Assembly (NCBI GenBank): GCA_003255065.1
Contig: QAOA01007183.1
Span: 1,746,939-1,810,938 of the forward strand
Length of the DNA stretch: 64,000 bases
Reading direction: 5' to 3'
DNA from: Cercis canadensis
Taxonomy: Eukaryota > Streptophyta > Magnoliopsida > Fabales > Fabaceae
Of this stretch, positions 23,958 through 42,146 are shown one piece after another. A program made the position numbers and the translations under genes. Within the stretch, counting starts at the first letter, position 1. The number at the start of each line of letters is the position of its first letter. Under the pieces are notes generated by a model. It saw only the letters and a program-made list of their open reading frames with translations. It did not search any database and was not told where the DNA came from.

Positions 23958-25799
23958 TTATGGCAATGTGACCTCTTGGTAATTTCCCTTTTTCCTAGAA
24001 AATATACCTCCAATCAGTGGAATCAATGGCTTCTTCTTCTTCTTCCTAAGAGAAGGGTGCCTCTCCAACTTTTCAATGCCTTGTGGTTGTGGTAGCATCA
24101 CATGAGCTACAGATGCCGGATTCGCAAATGTCACGTACCTTTTCTTTTGGAACTCCATTCTTTCTTCCTCAGGTGTTAAACTTTTGATTTCAAACTTGGT
24201 TAAATTTTCAACGAACTTGACATCTTCAATCTCCGATTCAACTACTGCATGTTTCTGGGTTTCACGCTGCTTCAATTGTTCTAGCTCTTGCTTTGTGCGT
24301 TCAAGTTCTTCCTCAAGAGAAGACAGGCAATGCGCCATTACCATGCTTTCTTCTTTAGCTCTCTCCAGGTTTTGTCGTGTCTCTTCTAGCTCAGCTGCCA
24401 CCGTTCCAACTCTCGAAGACTCAATGCCATTTTCACTTCCTCCATTATCTATCTATATTTATCCAAACAGACAATTATTTAGTCTAAGAAATAGAAAAAT
24501 AAATTTACAATCCCCTGCTATATTAGGGGACCACTGAACTAGCCCCTTGTTGCAAGGGTCACTAACCAACTTTAAATAAAAAAAAAAAAAAAAAGGCTAN
24601 AAAAAAAAGAGGCTACGAACACTGCAATTGAAGATCATTAATTAACAAGCCAAACAAGGTTGGTTCCTACTGATGTGGCAGAAAAAGTGTGTACAATTAA
24701 CATTGTTTATTGCCTTTATTCCGTGACGTGATAAAAGAAAGTAAAGCAAACACATATACAAGCAAGCATATGACACAGTCTACAACTTATACCAATTGAA
24801 GTTTGCACCCTCTTACAAGCAAGCTTAAGATTGAAGTTTGTTTGTTGTTTATATCTTCACTCTTAATTAATTCCCTCATGTTCATGAATTTTGGCGACAA
24901 AAATATATTGAGAAGGAAAAAATCANGTGTGTATAATTAACATTGTTTATTGCCTTTATTCCGTGACGTGATAAAAGAAAGTAAAGCACACACATATACA
25001 AGCAAGCATATGACACAGTCTACAACTTATACCAATTGAAGTTTGCACCCTCTTACAAGCAAGCTTAAGATTGAAGTTTGTTTGTTGTTTATATCTTCAC
25101 TCTTAATTAATTCCCTCATGTTCATGAATTTTGGGGACAAAAATATATTGAGAAGGAAAAAATCACAAATCTAGTAGCTAGTTCAACGTTAAAAAGGACA
25201 AACGGTGGGCAAGAGTGACTTGAAACGTCCCTTTGTTTTTAACCTTTAGAATCATTAATTAAACATTTGTGAGATTGTTCTTGAAAACAGGCTTTTAAAT
25301 GTGAGATTAAACAATTGATGCAAAATTATGGATTTTGTAATGAGAAAATTTAATTTGTAGGTGAAAAAGTCTAATATATAACTTTAAATCTGATACGAGA
25401 CAGAAGGCAGAGCAGTCAGAGAGAGTAGGTTACAGAGTTGCATAGCTGATGAATATAGGACTGATCATCATGTATGCATCTTATGTTTGAATTAATTATG
25501 AAGACTGACCAAAAGGCCAAATGAAATGAGGAAAGGCGTCTTAAACAAATACTCTAGCTAGTAATCAAGTTGTAGAAATAATGATGATATAATTAATTTA
25601 ATTTAATTTGAATGAATGAATAAGTAAGTAGTTGGATGAGTAATATAGAATATTGTACCTGTTTGAGATTGGTAGCATAAACCTTGCCGGCTAAAACCTT
25701 GTCACCGAACAATGAGACAGCCTCTTTGACGGAGCGGAACGGCGCCCTTGTATCTATCTCGGCCTTTCTCGCCAGAATCACACCGTCTTCCTTATTCAT
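23958..25799 (-). CDS. WEB-family coiled-coil protein (2 exons, 211 aa)
   Basis: Exon 1 is 25799-25659 and exon 2 is 24452-23958. Exon 1 encodes the conserved family start [20 protein letters not shown] with [10 protein letters not shown] following. Exon 2 has a heptad-rich coiled coil (about residues 64-110, from [18 protein letters not shown] to [15 protein letters not shown]). A basic C-terminal tail follows with [20 protein letters not shown]. The family (weak chloroplast movement under blue light, WEB1/PMI2 related, DUF827) includes long members that guide light-driven chloroplast movement. This short member resembles Arabidopsis At1g75720 and has no proven function. The intron (24453-25658) contains an assembly-type duplication at 24687-25165, so its true length is probably about 240 bp shorter. 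Confidence 0.88.
24687..25165. repeat. Near-identical 239-bp tandem copies separated by one N (WEB intron)
   Basis: Copy 1 is 24687-24925, N is at 24926, and copy 2 is 24927-25165. I counted three substitutions between them. Another N at 24600 also stands between two short matching stretches (poly-A followed by GGCTA, then poly-A with GAGGCTA). The pattern suggests unmerged contig ends. Confidence 0.85.
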
Positions 25800-27506
25800 G
25801 TTGATGTTTTGAGAGACAATTAATTCAGTGGGTATGGAAACAAGGATGTCCTTTTTATATGGTTTGGTTTGTGTTTGTGAGACAGAGAAGCTGAGAATTA
25901 AGAGAGAGGTTTGGTTACAACTTACAAGTGGGAGTGGAGTGGGAGTCTTAGAGATATATGCTAGGATTAGTGATTAAGACAAATGACAATCATTAATATC
26001 AAAGGAATTGAATTGAAGGAGGAGGGGAGTGGAGCTTCGTTACTTCGCGTCCACTTCACTAGAATTCTGTTATGTTTGAGGGCGAAGGCGGTGGGTGGAT
26101 ACTCTTCTTGCTCTTGCTCATGTCTCGGGCCTGGATGGGATGCCTCCTATTTTTATATTTATATATACTTAGCAAAGCTAGAGAGAGGGAGAGCGACTCT
26201 TCACCAATACCCAACTTGAAAACATCCGCAGCTTTAAGCTTCCCTACTGTACCATTTCGTCTTAGAGAAGCACATCAAAGGGGAAGGTATACATTCTATG
26301 CAACTTTTTAGTTTCCCTTGCTTGTAAGATTGAAGATACATTGCTGTTGGATGTTACTATATTACCAATTTGCTGACTCATCAATTCTTTTATTTCCTCC
26401 TTTTTTTTTGCACTTCTTTTTCCTCTCTTCTCAATAACGAATGCTGGGTTCCCAACTTTGCCTACCAAAACCCAAAAAGGAAACAATGAAAAGTCCTTAG
26501 AAGACACTCTATCATTAAGGTTTCAACTTTCAAGTTCGCATGATGGAAATATGAGCAGGGGTAGAATATATTTTTTTGGGGCTCAAATGATTGATAAATG
26601 TAATTTGATATCATGTTAAGAAAAATCAGAAAAGATTAATCAAAATGTGCAATACAAGATATAAAATTTATTGAAAAAGAACTGTTTTTTAAAATAAGCA
26701 TTACTGGAATGATACCTTGCGTAGATAATTCGAAATCAGAATCATCACAACTATAAGCTAATTACCAAAAAATATATATATACTAGTGCTATTTCATCAA
26801 TTATTTTATTTTGATATGCTTATCGGTTAAATCTGTCTTTCGAATGTCACTCTTGCCATCCACAAGTATTGAAGCAATAACTGTGGCAAGGAGCCGACGA
26901 GGAAAGTGGGTTTGAGGTTGAGGTTTGGTTAACTTATAACCGCATTTTTCATGTACCAACTGCTGGTCAAACTTGTCCATTCTCGTTAATGACTTCTCTC
27001 CCTACTAATAAAATAGAAGCTTGAAAATGCGATTAAAGTTTTTTAGGCAGAGCAGCGTATCTTTAAATTTAATCAAGAATATGCCAATTAATGGAGGTAA
27101 AAAATTTTAGGAATCGGGTATGGATTGGATTTGAACCGAACGCTGCCAAAGCAGAGATGTCGCGTCTACATCGTCAGGTCCGTCCCAACCCGAATCTGCT
27201 CCTGCTCTTGTTTGTCCAAAGACGGTAGCTTTGTTCCCTGCACAGTGCCCACTCTGAAGTCTAAATTAATGCAATTCACCAAATACAACTGGAACGAAGT
27301 AGCAGGCAACCACCACCGGAATTGAGAAAAATTGAGAATTTATTCCAATTTAATGTTTAAACCCAAGTGTTACTGAAACTGAAAGCAGCACATGATCGAG
27401 GATACAGCAACTAGTGGGCATTGTGTTCATCATTGTCTTTCTCTGCAATCTAAGACTGATACCCTCCTCCTGTACCTGTTTTTTGAATTTTGGTTGATCC
27501 GCTATA
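25800..27506. other. Divergent promoter region between WEB and hexokinase
   Basis: About 1.7 kb between two divergently transcribed genes. A TATA-like ATATAAAAAG on the minus strand (25851-25860) is 52 bp upstream of the WEB start. The rest is AT-rich with scattered short frames that I do not support as genes. Confidence 0.5.
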
Positions 27507-30536
<3,030 letters not shown>

Positions 30537-31728
30537 GGCAGTGCAGCAAGGTAATCAGAATTAATTTTCCACTTATCATGAAAATGTTACTGTGTAATTT
30601 AATCAGCTTTTATTTGTAATGTACTTGGATTTTAAGTTTAGCGTTCGATTGAGGATAAGAAAGGGAGAAAGCAATCTAAGCATAAAAGTTTTCCCATTGA
30701 TTGTAATTTGTAATGTAGCAGTCTTTTCCAGGTCTTGGATGTACGCCTGAGATAGCCCTTTATCTATGGCATTTTTTTAACAATATTTTTGCTATACCAT
30801 GTATGCACTAAGAGATAGCTTATTAATTAAATAACTATTTATTATTTTGTGATTTATTGCTGTTGATCCTCTTGTGATATTGTTAAATAGTAATGGTTAC
30901 ATCGAATTGTGAATTTCTCAATTAAAGAGATTTTCAAACCTTGTTAGAACTTCGAACAACTAAATCTTTTATTGATGTTATAGGAGAAATCCGTTTACGA
31001 TCGGCATGAAAATTACTAGCTCTTCAGATTATTATTTTCTTTTTATCCATTTTTTCTTTTATTTTGCTAGAAAACTTCAATTTAATTAATACAATAAGCC
31101 ACAGCTTCGAAATTGAGACAAGTTGTCGAGATGGACAATAGGACAAGACAAGAAGGAAGAGGTGCAAAGAAGCTATTCCCATGCCATTCCTTACGAAGTT
31201 ACAAGTTTACAACAGAAGAGAAGGAGGCCAATGTGTGCATGCATGAGCTAAACCATTACCCAGTGAAACTGAAAGTTTGAAATCCTTGGGTGGAACTGGA
31301 AGCCCAGCATTTCTATGTGTGACTGAATCCTACTAGTACTAGTTCCTCAGAAGGGTAGTCTATCGTTGTGTCCCATCCCATGTAAACAAAATAAGCATTC
31401 GTCTCCGGTAGTCCGTTCTGGATTTCAATTTAACGTTATCATTCCTTGATTTCTTTTCCTCTTACGAATCCTAACGACCCTAGCATTCGTCTCCGGTAAT
31501 TCGTTTCGTAATCCTTAACTGAACCGAAAAGCTTAATTAGTTTTTTTTTGAAAAAAATTCTGTAAATTTTGAATAAATTTCAATTTGATATATCTAATTA
31601 TGAATTTTTATACCCAAACCCAAGTGCTACTGAAAAGCCAGCCACGGCCATGATCAAAAAACAGTAAGGAGTGGTGCTCTGTTCACTCTTGCTCTTGTTC
31701 ATAAAAATCAAATAGATCATATAAAGCA
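30537..31728. other. Spacer between the two hexokinase copies
   Basis: It holds the 3' flank of the intact copy and the 5' flank of the decayed copy. AGCATTCGTCTCCGGTA occurs twice (about 31393 and 31482). The hexokinase duplication seems to include some flank on both sides, because ACCCAAGTGNTACTGAAA precedes both copies and similar 3' UTR text follows both. Confidence 0.5.
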
Positions 31729-34850
<3,122 letters not shown>

Positions 34851-35588
34851 GGCAGCGCAGCACAGTCATATAAAAAAAATGTTGATGTGTGATTTGATTA
34901 GCATTTAATTTTCGTAATGTACTTCGATTTGCGTTGGATAAAGAATAAGAAATAGAGGAACCAATTCAAGCATAGAAGTTGTCCCATTGATTGGAACGTA
35001 GGAGTGTATTGTAGGTCTAGTATACTTAAGATTGAGCTATCTATTATTAACAATTCTGCCACTCCAGCTCCATGGTGCACAGCACAGCATAATTTCGTTT
35101 CATTCACAGTAATTTTAATGGGTTTTGCTATGTCAACCTGATTTTTTTTGCTGATGTAATTCTTACAACAGGATAATAACAAATTTTTACATTGAATAAC
35201 CACATATTATAATAGAATAATCATTTCATAAGCATCAAAGTGGAAACTTTTCTTGGTTTGAACTTTGAACCGACATGGCTTTTTTTTTTTCAAAAAAAAA
35301 AAAGAATAAATATTACCCTCTCAAGTCTCCACCCGTTAATGAATTTTGCATGAGACACTAAGTTTGTCTGCGTCAGAACACGGTAGGTTTACTCCATAAA
35401 TTAGAACAGGAAAAAAAAAAAAAAANNNNNNNNNNNAAAAAAAAAAAAAAAAAAAAAAAAAAAGTAGGCGGAAAGAACGTTAATCATCTCTTCAAGCAAC
35501 CCGCTCGATTGGAACCGAGATTGCAAATTTGAGCTTCTTGCTGCGTTGGCTTCCTGCTCTGAAAATCGATTCGTAAAATCTCTGGGAA
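34851..35588. other. Spacer with poly-A sequencing gap before AP2S
   Basis: AT-rich. A poly-A tract of about 50 bp is interrupted by 11 N at 35426-35436, so its length is unknown. The AP2S leader begins after it. Confidence 0.6.
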
Positions 35589-37492
35589 ATGGTGGTCAAT
35601 CTATCTCATTTAACGTCATCATTTCTTAGATTTCAAATTTCCTTTTTGACCTTTTCTTTTCCTTTTTCGATTTCGTAGATCCGATTCATACTCTTGCAGA
35701 ACCGGCAGGGGAAGACCCGTCTAGCCAAATACTATGTTCCTCTCGAGGATTCCGAGAAGCATAGGGTTGAATACGAGGTAAGATCCTGTTTTGTTTCTCC
35801 TTCCGTCTACAATTTTAATATTAGTTAGACCTAATTATTTTTCCTTTTGAATGGATAACATTTCAGGTTCATCGCCTGGTGGTAAACAGAGATCCCAAAT
35901 TCACAAATTTCGTTGAGGTGAAAAATCATATATTCATTGTCCTTCCATATTGTTATGATATCATACCCAAGAGTGCAAAATCCTTTGCTCGCCTAAGCAG
36001 TCATGAATGGTGGATTTAAGATCTTTGTGTTCTTTTCCACACAAAACCAGCTTAGTAATACTGTGTTGCTAGTGGCTTGTTTGTGTGGACAAAGTCGAGG
36101 ACTTTTCGGCTTTCTGTTCTACATTGGTCATTTAAATGCATTAATATGATCCTTTTCTGACTTAGATTGGTGTCGCTGACCATTTAATTTGTTTGAAACT
36201 AGTTTTATGTGTTTCCATACTTTGATTATGTTCTGACTATCTGGTTTATAACATTTTCTGCAGTTTCGTACACACAAGATAATCTACAGGCGATATGCTG
36301 GATTATTTTTCTCACTTTGTGTTGACATCACTGATAATGAATTGGCATATTTAGAGTGCATCCATTTATTTGTTGAAATACTGGATCACTTCTTCAGCAA
36401 TGTGTGTGAACTGGATTTGGTTTTTAACTTCCACAAGGTTTGTTGTTTACCATTTCTTTCTTATGCACCTGCGTTTTAACATCTCTTTCTTTCCATAAAG
36501 TAGTTCTGCTTTGTTGAATGGTTGTTGATTTTTGTTATTTGCCTTCTTTTCTCCTTCGTGATCGTCTGTTCTAACTTCATTACTCCCAATATAAGGACTA
36601 TTATTTGCAATGGTTATTAATATTTTTCATAATAAAAACAAATGTAGGTAATTGTGGATGTAGATGTCCACCTGCTCAAGTCTCTAGCTAGATTATTGTT
36701 CCAAACTGTGGTTTCTGCTGCATTTCCTCTTGAACTTGTATGGGAGTTTTGATCAATCATGTTGCCTGCATCAATGATTGATGTTACTCACTCATGCTAC
36801 CTCTTTTAATTTGCTAGAAAATCTCAGTTGCATTCTTCCCTGCTTCTTTTCTATAGGACCTATCTGTCTTCCTTTCTTGTTACCTCCCGTGCCCGGGCAT
36901 GCCTGATTGGTATCCTTAAGCACACTATACATTCGCATCTGAGTTACTAGTGAATATATTCGTGTCTATCACTATATAACATAAGTTTTACCTTATTTAT
37001 ATATTTTTCTTTATTTGGAGTTAAGAATTGAAATGGAGTGGTTATCGATCATAATATTGATTTTACTGTTCATTAAGATTATTTTTATTTTTCTCATCTA
37101 GTTATGTATCTATCTTGAAGGTCTATCTTATACTCGATGAATTCATTCTAGCGGGGGAACTGCAAGAAACAAGCAAGAAGGTAAGCATCCTTATGGAGTT
37201 GTTCATACAGTTTGACATGCTCTGTGTCATGCTCTATGTGTATGTTTTACTTGGATTTAGCTTGAGAATTGTGCTCAGATTATAGCCGTGTTGCTCTATA
37301 TGATTCTCGGCCTTTAGTTGCCCCGTTTCTGTATTTCTTTTTTTTGCAAGTTATGACAACTATCACCTGGGTGTATATTTTATTTACAGCTAGTTCTTTG
37401 ACATAGATGATGACCTTGGTTCTATTACAAACCTATTTCTGTGCTTGCAGGCCATCATTGAGAGAATGGGGGAACTGGAAAAACTAGAATGA
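35589..37492 (+). CDS. AP2S: AP-2 complex sigma subunit (6 exons, 142 aa)
   Basis: Exons: 35589-35591 (ATG only), 35679-35777, 35867-35917, 36264-36437, 37121-37180 and 37451-37492, giving 142 residues, the standard length of AP2 sigma. The first coding exon is just the start codon followed by a GTGGTC donor; the next exon opens with [19 protein letters not shown]. Other hallmarks are [57 protein letters not shown] and [19 protein letters not shown]. The protein is the small subunit of the AP-2 clathrin adaptor and binds dileucine cargo signals at the plasma membrane during endocytosis. No ATG inside exon 2 would retain the conserved IRFILLQ strand, which supports the ATG-only exon. Confidence 0.96.
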
Positions 37493-38096
37493 ACCACCTT
37501 ACAACAGAATGTTATAGCGTTTGGATATTCTAAAAAGAATTTTCTCATGCTCATCTTGTAATTCTTGTAATACAATTGTGATACAGAACTTTGGAAATCT
37601 TTTTACTTTAGTATATCATGTATTCACCTCCATCCCTCGGACTTCTTGCTTGGCATCTCATGGCTCCTTTAGTATATTTGAAGACATTCATAAAACTGTT
37701 GTTGGTAATCTGCCCTGTGTGTACTTATTTTATTTGCTCTGGTGGGTATATTCGCTCCCATTCGTAAGTATGAAATAATATAAGCAATTCAAAACCATTA
37801 ATTTGGGGATGCTACAGAAGAACTAGCAGTGAAACATTTTTTTCTCTTCTTTAGTTGATGGGCCTCGTGCATGCTGGTTGACGATGGAACTCAAAGCATG
37901 AGCCCTTCTTTCTCCACGACTGCACTGGTTAATTAACACCAGAAAACTGGTTGACGTATGGACCTCGCAAGTTCAGTGCCACTTGTGTACACAGTAAATA
38001 ACAAGACAGGTGCAGCACCAAAACCTGGGCGTGAAGTAGCAATTGCAGTGATGGGGTAAATAACGTACTTCTCAAACTGAAACTGTCCCATCAAAT
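37493..38096. other. Convergent spacer between AP2S and the 727-aa gene
   Basis: 3' flanks of two converging genes. No further feature recognised. Confidence 0.5.
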
Positions 38097-41000
38097 TCAG
38101 ATACGCTCATCACAGAGCAATTGCAGTGATGGTATAACATTACTATGGAACCTGCCTCTACTTTCTTCACATATAGAAGGGAGATGAAAATCTAGTCCAC
38201 TTGTCCTGGATGGGGGGAACGATGAAGCAAGGGCAATGAGATGCTGCTGTTGCTGAGAGATTGGAGTGATCTTGGGTCCAAGTACTTCTAGAGATGCAGG
38301 AGAATGGGAAGGAGAAATGATAGCTTGAGCACAAGGGTTGATTCCCGGAGAGTCTTGCCTTCCACTTTGCCAATTGGGATATTGGGTCGTCATACCACAA
38401 TTCACAGCAGACCTACTTTGCGCTGCTAGTTGCACCGCCCAAAAGCTTTGATGTTGTTGTTTATTTGATGCTGTCACACTACTATGAATTTCACGTAATG
38501 GGCTACCATAATAATGAGGTAGCTGCAACCGAACCTGCTATCAATTAAACCATTATAAATCATCATATTATTATGATAATGAGACAAATGGTGGCATAAA
38601 ATACAACCAACAAAAAAACAAAGCAGCTTATTTGCAGTTAGCTGTTAGCATCATCAAGGTAAACTTTGGCCACATCATTGAATTGATGTTTAAAAAATCA
38701 CATTAAACTTATCCTATTCAAAACCGGACACTAGATTTCTGAGTAGAGTATCTATCTAGTATTTACTGTGGTCCAGCTACAGAGAAAGATTAACACCTGT
38801 GGTCCTCCAACAGAAATTTGATCACGGTAAGTAGAAGCGTATTGACTTTGAGGCAAAGGAAAAGGCAGGAGCCCATGCTGCTGTGCTGGTGATTGAAGAT
38901 AAGGAACTTGTAATTTTGACAATGGCTCAAACCTACTTCCAACCTTGTTATAATCATTGTTTACTTTCAATCCACTACCTCCAACAGACAAGGACAAGAA
39001 ATTGAACCTCTGCAGAATATGGGTAGTCATCAGTTCATAAGAAAAGAGTGGGGAGGCACCATTTGCCAAAAGTAATCTTAAGCTTACTTGCTTCTGCGGA
39101 CTATACACCCCAGATGTTGGAGTAGCCTTTGATATGTCATGATAAAGGCGCTGCTGCTGAAAAATATCATTCTTAATTTCATGGGAGTTCTTCACAGCAG
39201 CAGAATGACCTGTTCCAGGTGTCGAGGGAGCCTCGTTTCTTATCCCACTCAAGTCGTGTACTTCCATAAGAACCCCATGCTTTGACCCCTCATGTGCTCT
39301 CATTTGATTAGATTGATTTGGTTGTGTCAGCAACATGTCTTTACTATTTGGCACTTGTAAACTCTGGATGAGACGACTTATGTGAACATGAGCTGCACTC
39401 CTTTTCCATGATCTTTTATCAGCAACTATGGAAACCTGCATAGGTAATTATTAATTAATGGCAACAATAAAATAGGTGTTAGTCGAGCTACTCAATTAGG
39501 TGCTAGAAATATTATCAAAAGAGAGCTAAGTTGGAGAAAACAGCAGGAAGACGCATAAAAGATAAGTAATCATAAAGTTCTGAGCCCTCACCTTTCCACC
39601 ACAGCAACCTTCCATCATATCCTGTCTGGAGTGACAAATAGCAGCATCCAGCCAAAGAGGAGCTTTAGCAGCAGAAGACCTTACAAAGTACAACCTATGA
39701 GAATTACCGCAAGCGGTTTCGGACACTAAAAATGAAGGAGAATGAAGGAAAATTACCGCAAAAAAGAAGCACGATTCCCAGCTGTTGCCGCTGGAGACAA
39801 GCCAGGCCACAATGCTGGACCTTCTAATAAAATAACCAAAATTGTTAAGGGATATGAAATACATTATCCTTAATTCACTAACCAAAAGAAAGTTAATTCC
39901 CTACTATTAAGTAGGGATTTTGAGTCAACATGAAGCATACCATTCCTTTTTTGGTCCTTGATCATATGATGTTCTTGTTTGCGTTCAACTGCTATAGTCT
40001 GCAATGTAAACCAATAACACCAATAGTATTAGTACCATGAGATATTTACTCTGGCATAAAACGGTAAGTGAAAATGCCTACCATCTCTGATGCAATCTCT
40101 GGTCTCGTCTCAACATGTGGAATCTGTGATTGTCTGGGCATATTCAAGTAGCAACATGACGAGAAAAAGTGTGATTAGATAAAATAAAATAAAAAAGGAT
40201 TTGGAAAGATTAGAGATTTGCAACGGAAAAACTACCCACCCCATTGCCAGACGTAACTCAGAGTCATGCAGTGAAATTTCGTTGCCATATTCACTCTTAG
40301 CCAACATAGGCATGGTCTGCAGATTCATTTTAGGAGTAGCTGCACTGCTATCGGATGCCATCAAGAACTTTGCACTTTCAGGCAAATCAGTGTGTTCTTG
40401 ATCAATGGTTTTGTGTAAACAACTTGTTTTTGCAGCTTCTCCAGATGATCTTTCAGCACAGGAAGGACTGGCATCCTGACCGGTTCCTGAGGCCACAGTA
40501 TATGATTGCAGGGAGAAAAAGGACATATAAATAAATAGCCATAACTAGTTTTTTCTTTTTTTGTGTGTGTGTGTTTGTTGGGGGGATTAATCATTGTATA
40601 AAGTATAAAAAACAGATAACGATGAGAAGAACCTTGCAAAGCAGCATTTGGACTCTCCTCTATGTCCGGCAAAATTGAGTTATCTGGCAAGGACATTCCA
40701 TCTAACTTACTCCTACAATTCAAGCCACTGTCAGGGAACATTCCAGCCAGGGCATACAAAGTCTCCGCAACTTCTTCCTCATCTTTTGTGATTGACCCAG
40801 ATACAGTTTGTCTTGGGGACCAGTCTGGGGTTCTTTGTTTCTACAAAAGCAATTCCAAGTAAAGGTTGATATAGAAATGCTCAAAAAAAGAAGCAAAAGG
40901 TTAAGTTTAGAAACTGGCAGCTAGACAACACTCACTTTGGATTTCTTCATACCATCCTTTTCGGGAGTTTCTATTCCATTCATCTTGTGGTTCACCTTTT

Positions 41001-42146
41001 CTGAATCAGGTAAGATGGATTCTCGATTGCGCTTCTTCATGGCTGTAATTTAAAAAGAGAAAGGTAAATTGAAATTTTTTTAACAAAACAGAAAAGAAAG
41101 AAAATAATTGTAATAATCTTCCCCTTCCCCTTCCCCGGCAAGATTGGATGTAGAAGACTTAACTTAGTTAATAAAAGCTACAGTATCTCTTTAGAAAGTA
41201 AGCTGTAAATCGACGGAGGAAATATCTCCTAAAGAATACGACTATTTTAGAAAGCATTATGCACTATCCAATAGGGGAAAAGAAAACGCGACGGAATCTC
41301 GAGTCTCGAAATATAAAGAAAAAGTAAAAAGCTCCAGGGGTTTGCTTCAACTTTAATCCAAAATTACCAACAAGGAATAGAATTTTCCGGGAGGGCGGCG
41401 CGGCCGGAGGGATATTAACGAAACTGCAGATATTCCGATTGACGATAAATTATTTTAAAAAAATCAATGCAAAATCCTTCACTTTGAATTTGAATGTCAT
41501 GCACCTGAACGTAGCTTCCTCGGAACAGAGGCATGATCAACGCCATTGCAGTCGTTAAAAAACTGTCAAATCAATTAAAAGAGTATTGAAACGAAAATCA
41601 TAAGCATGATTAATACATTGCTGACGAATTGAAATGAAGATATAATTATATACCTTTTTGGGAATCTTAAATCTCTTGCTAGCAATGATACTGGAGGAAG
41701 GTGCTTGTGAAGAAAACGCATCTACTTTTTCAGAAATATCGCAACCCATTTGGCAGTTTGATAATGCTCGACCAACAGCACTCAAACTTCTGACCTTCTC
41801 CTTCTTTGATTTCTCCGAGAATTCAAAGCGCCCAACAATAGCCTGGAAACCTATCACTCAGAAAGGAATTAGATATTTTATGCTAAGAAAGCGTTGGGAA
41901 GGAAAATGAAGATAACTAGGGAGAGGCATTATCTGCAAACTCTTATCGCAAAGCTAATAAGAAAACACAAATAACGACGAGTTCAGCTGGGTTTTGTTTC
42001 TTTGCTGAGAATAAAACAGAAATAGACGAGAAATGGGGATTGTTGAGTAATTTACCACCGATGAGCTTGTGTCCAGATGGTTTCATGTGTCGCTTGGAGG
42101 TTGAGAACCGAGTAGCTCCACGCCCCACGTCTAGAGGTTTGTCCAT
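38097..42146 (-). CDS. Plant protein of unknown function, At1g75730-like (13 exons, 727 aa)
   Basis: Exons: 42146-42056, 41850-41654, 41562-41505, 41042-40936, 40840-40633, 40486-40240, 40133-40082, 39998-39941, 39820-39757, 39694-39592, 39435-39088, 39009-38797 and 38534-38097; the sum is 2184 bp and all phases fit. The N-terminus is basic (MDKPLDVGRGATRFSTSKRH). An acidic motif EEEVAETLYALAGMFPDSG follows the fifth splice site. The best-conserved looking core spans exons 9-11: LWPGLSPAATAGNRASFL, LWLDAAICHSRQDMMEGCC and DKRSWKRSAAHVHISRLIQ. The C-terminal 260 residues are Gln/Ser/Pro-rich, suggesting a disordered nuclear or regulatory protein. I recall Arabidopsis At1g75730 as the positional and sequence counterpart, with no assigned function. 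No catalytic motif or membrane segment is visible. Confidence 0.82.
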
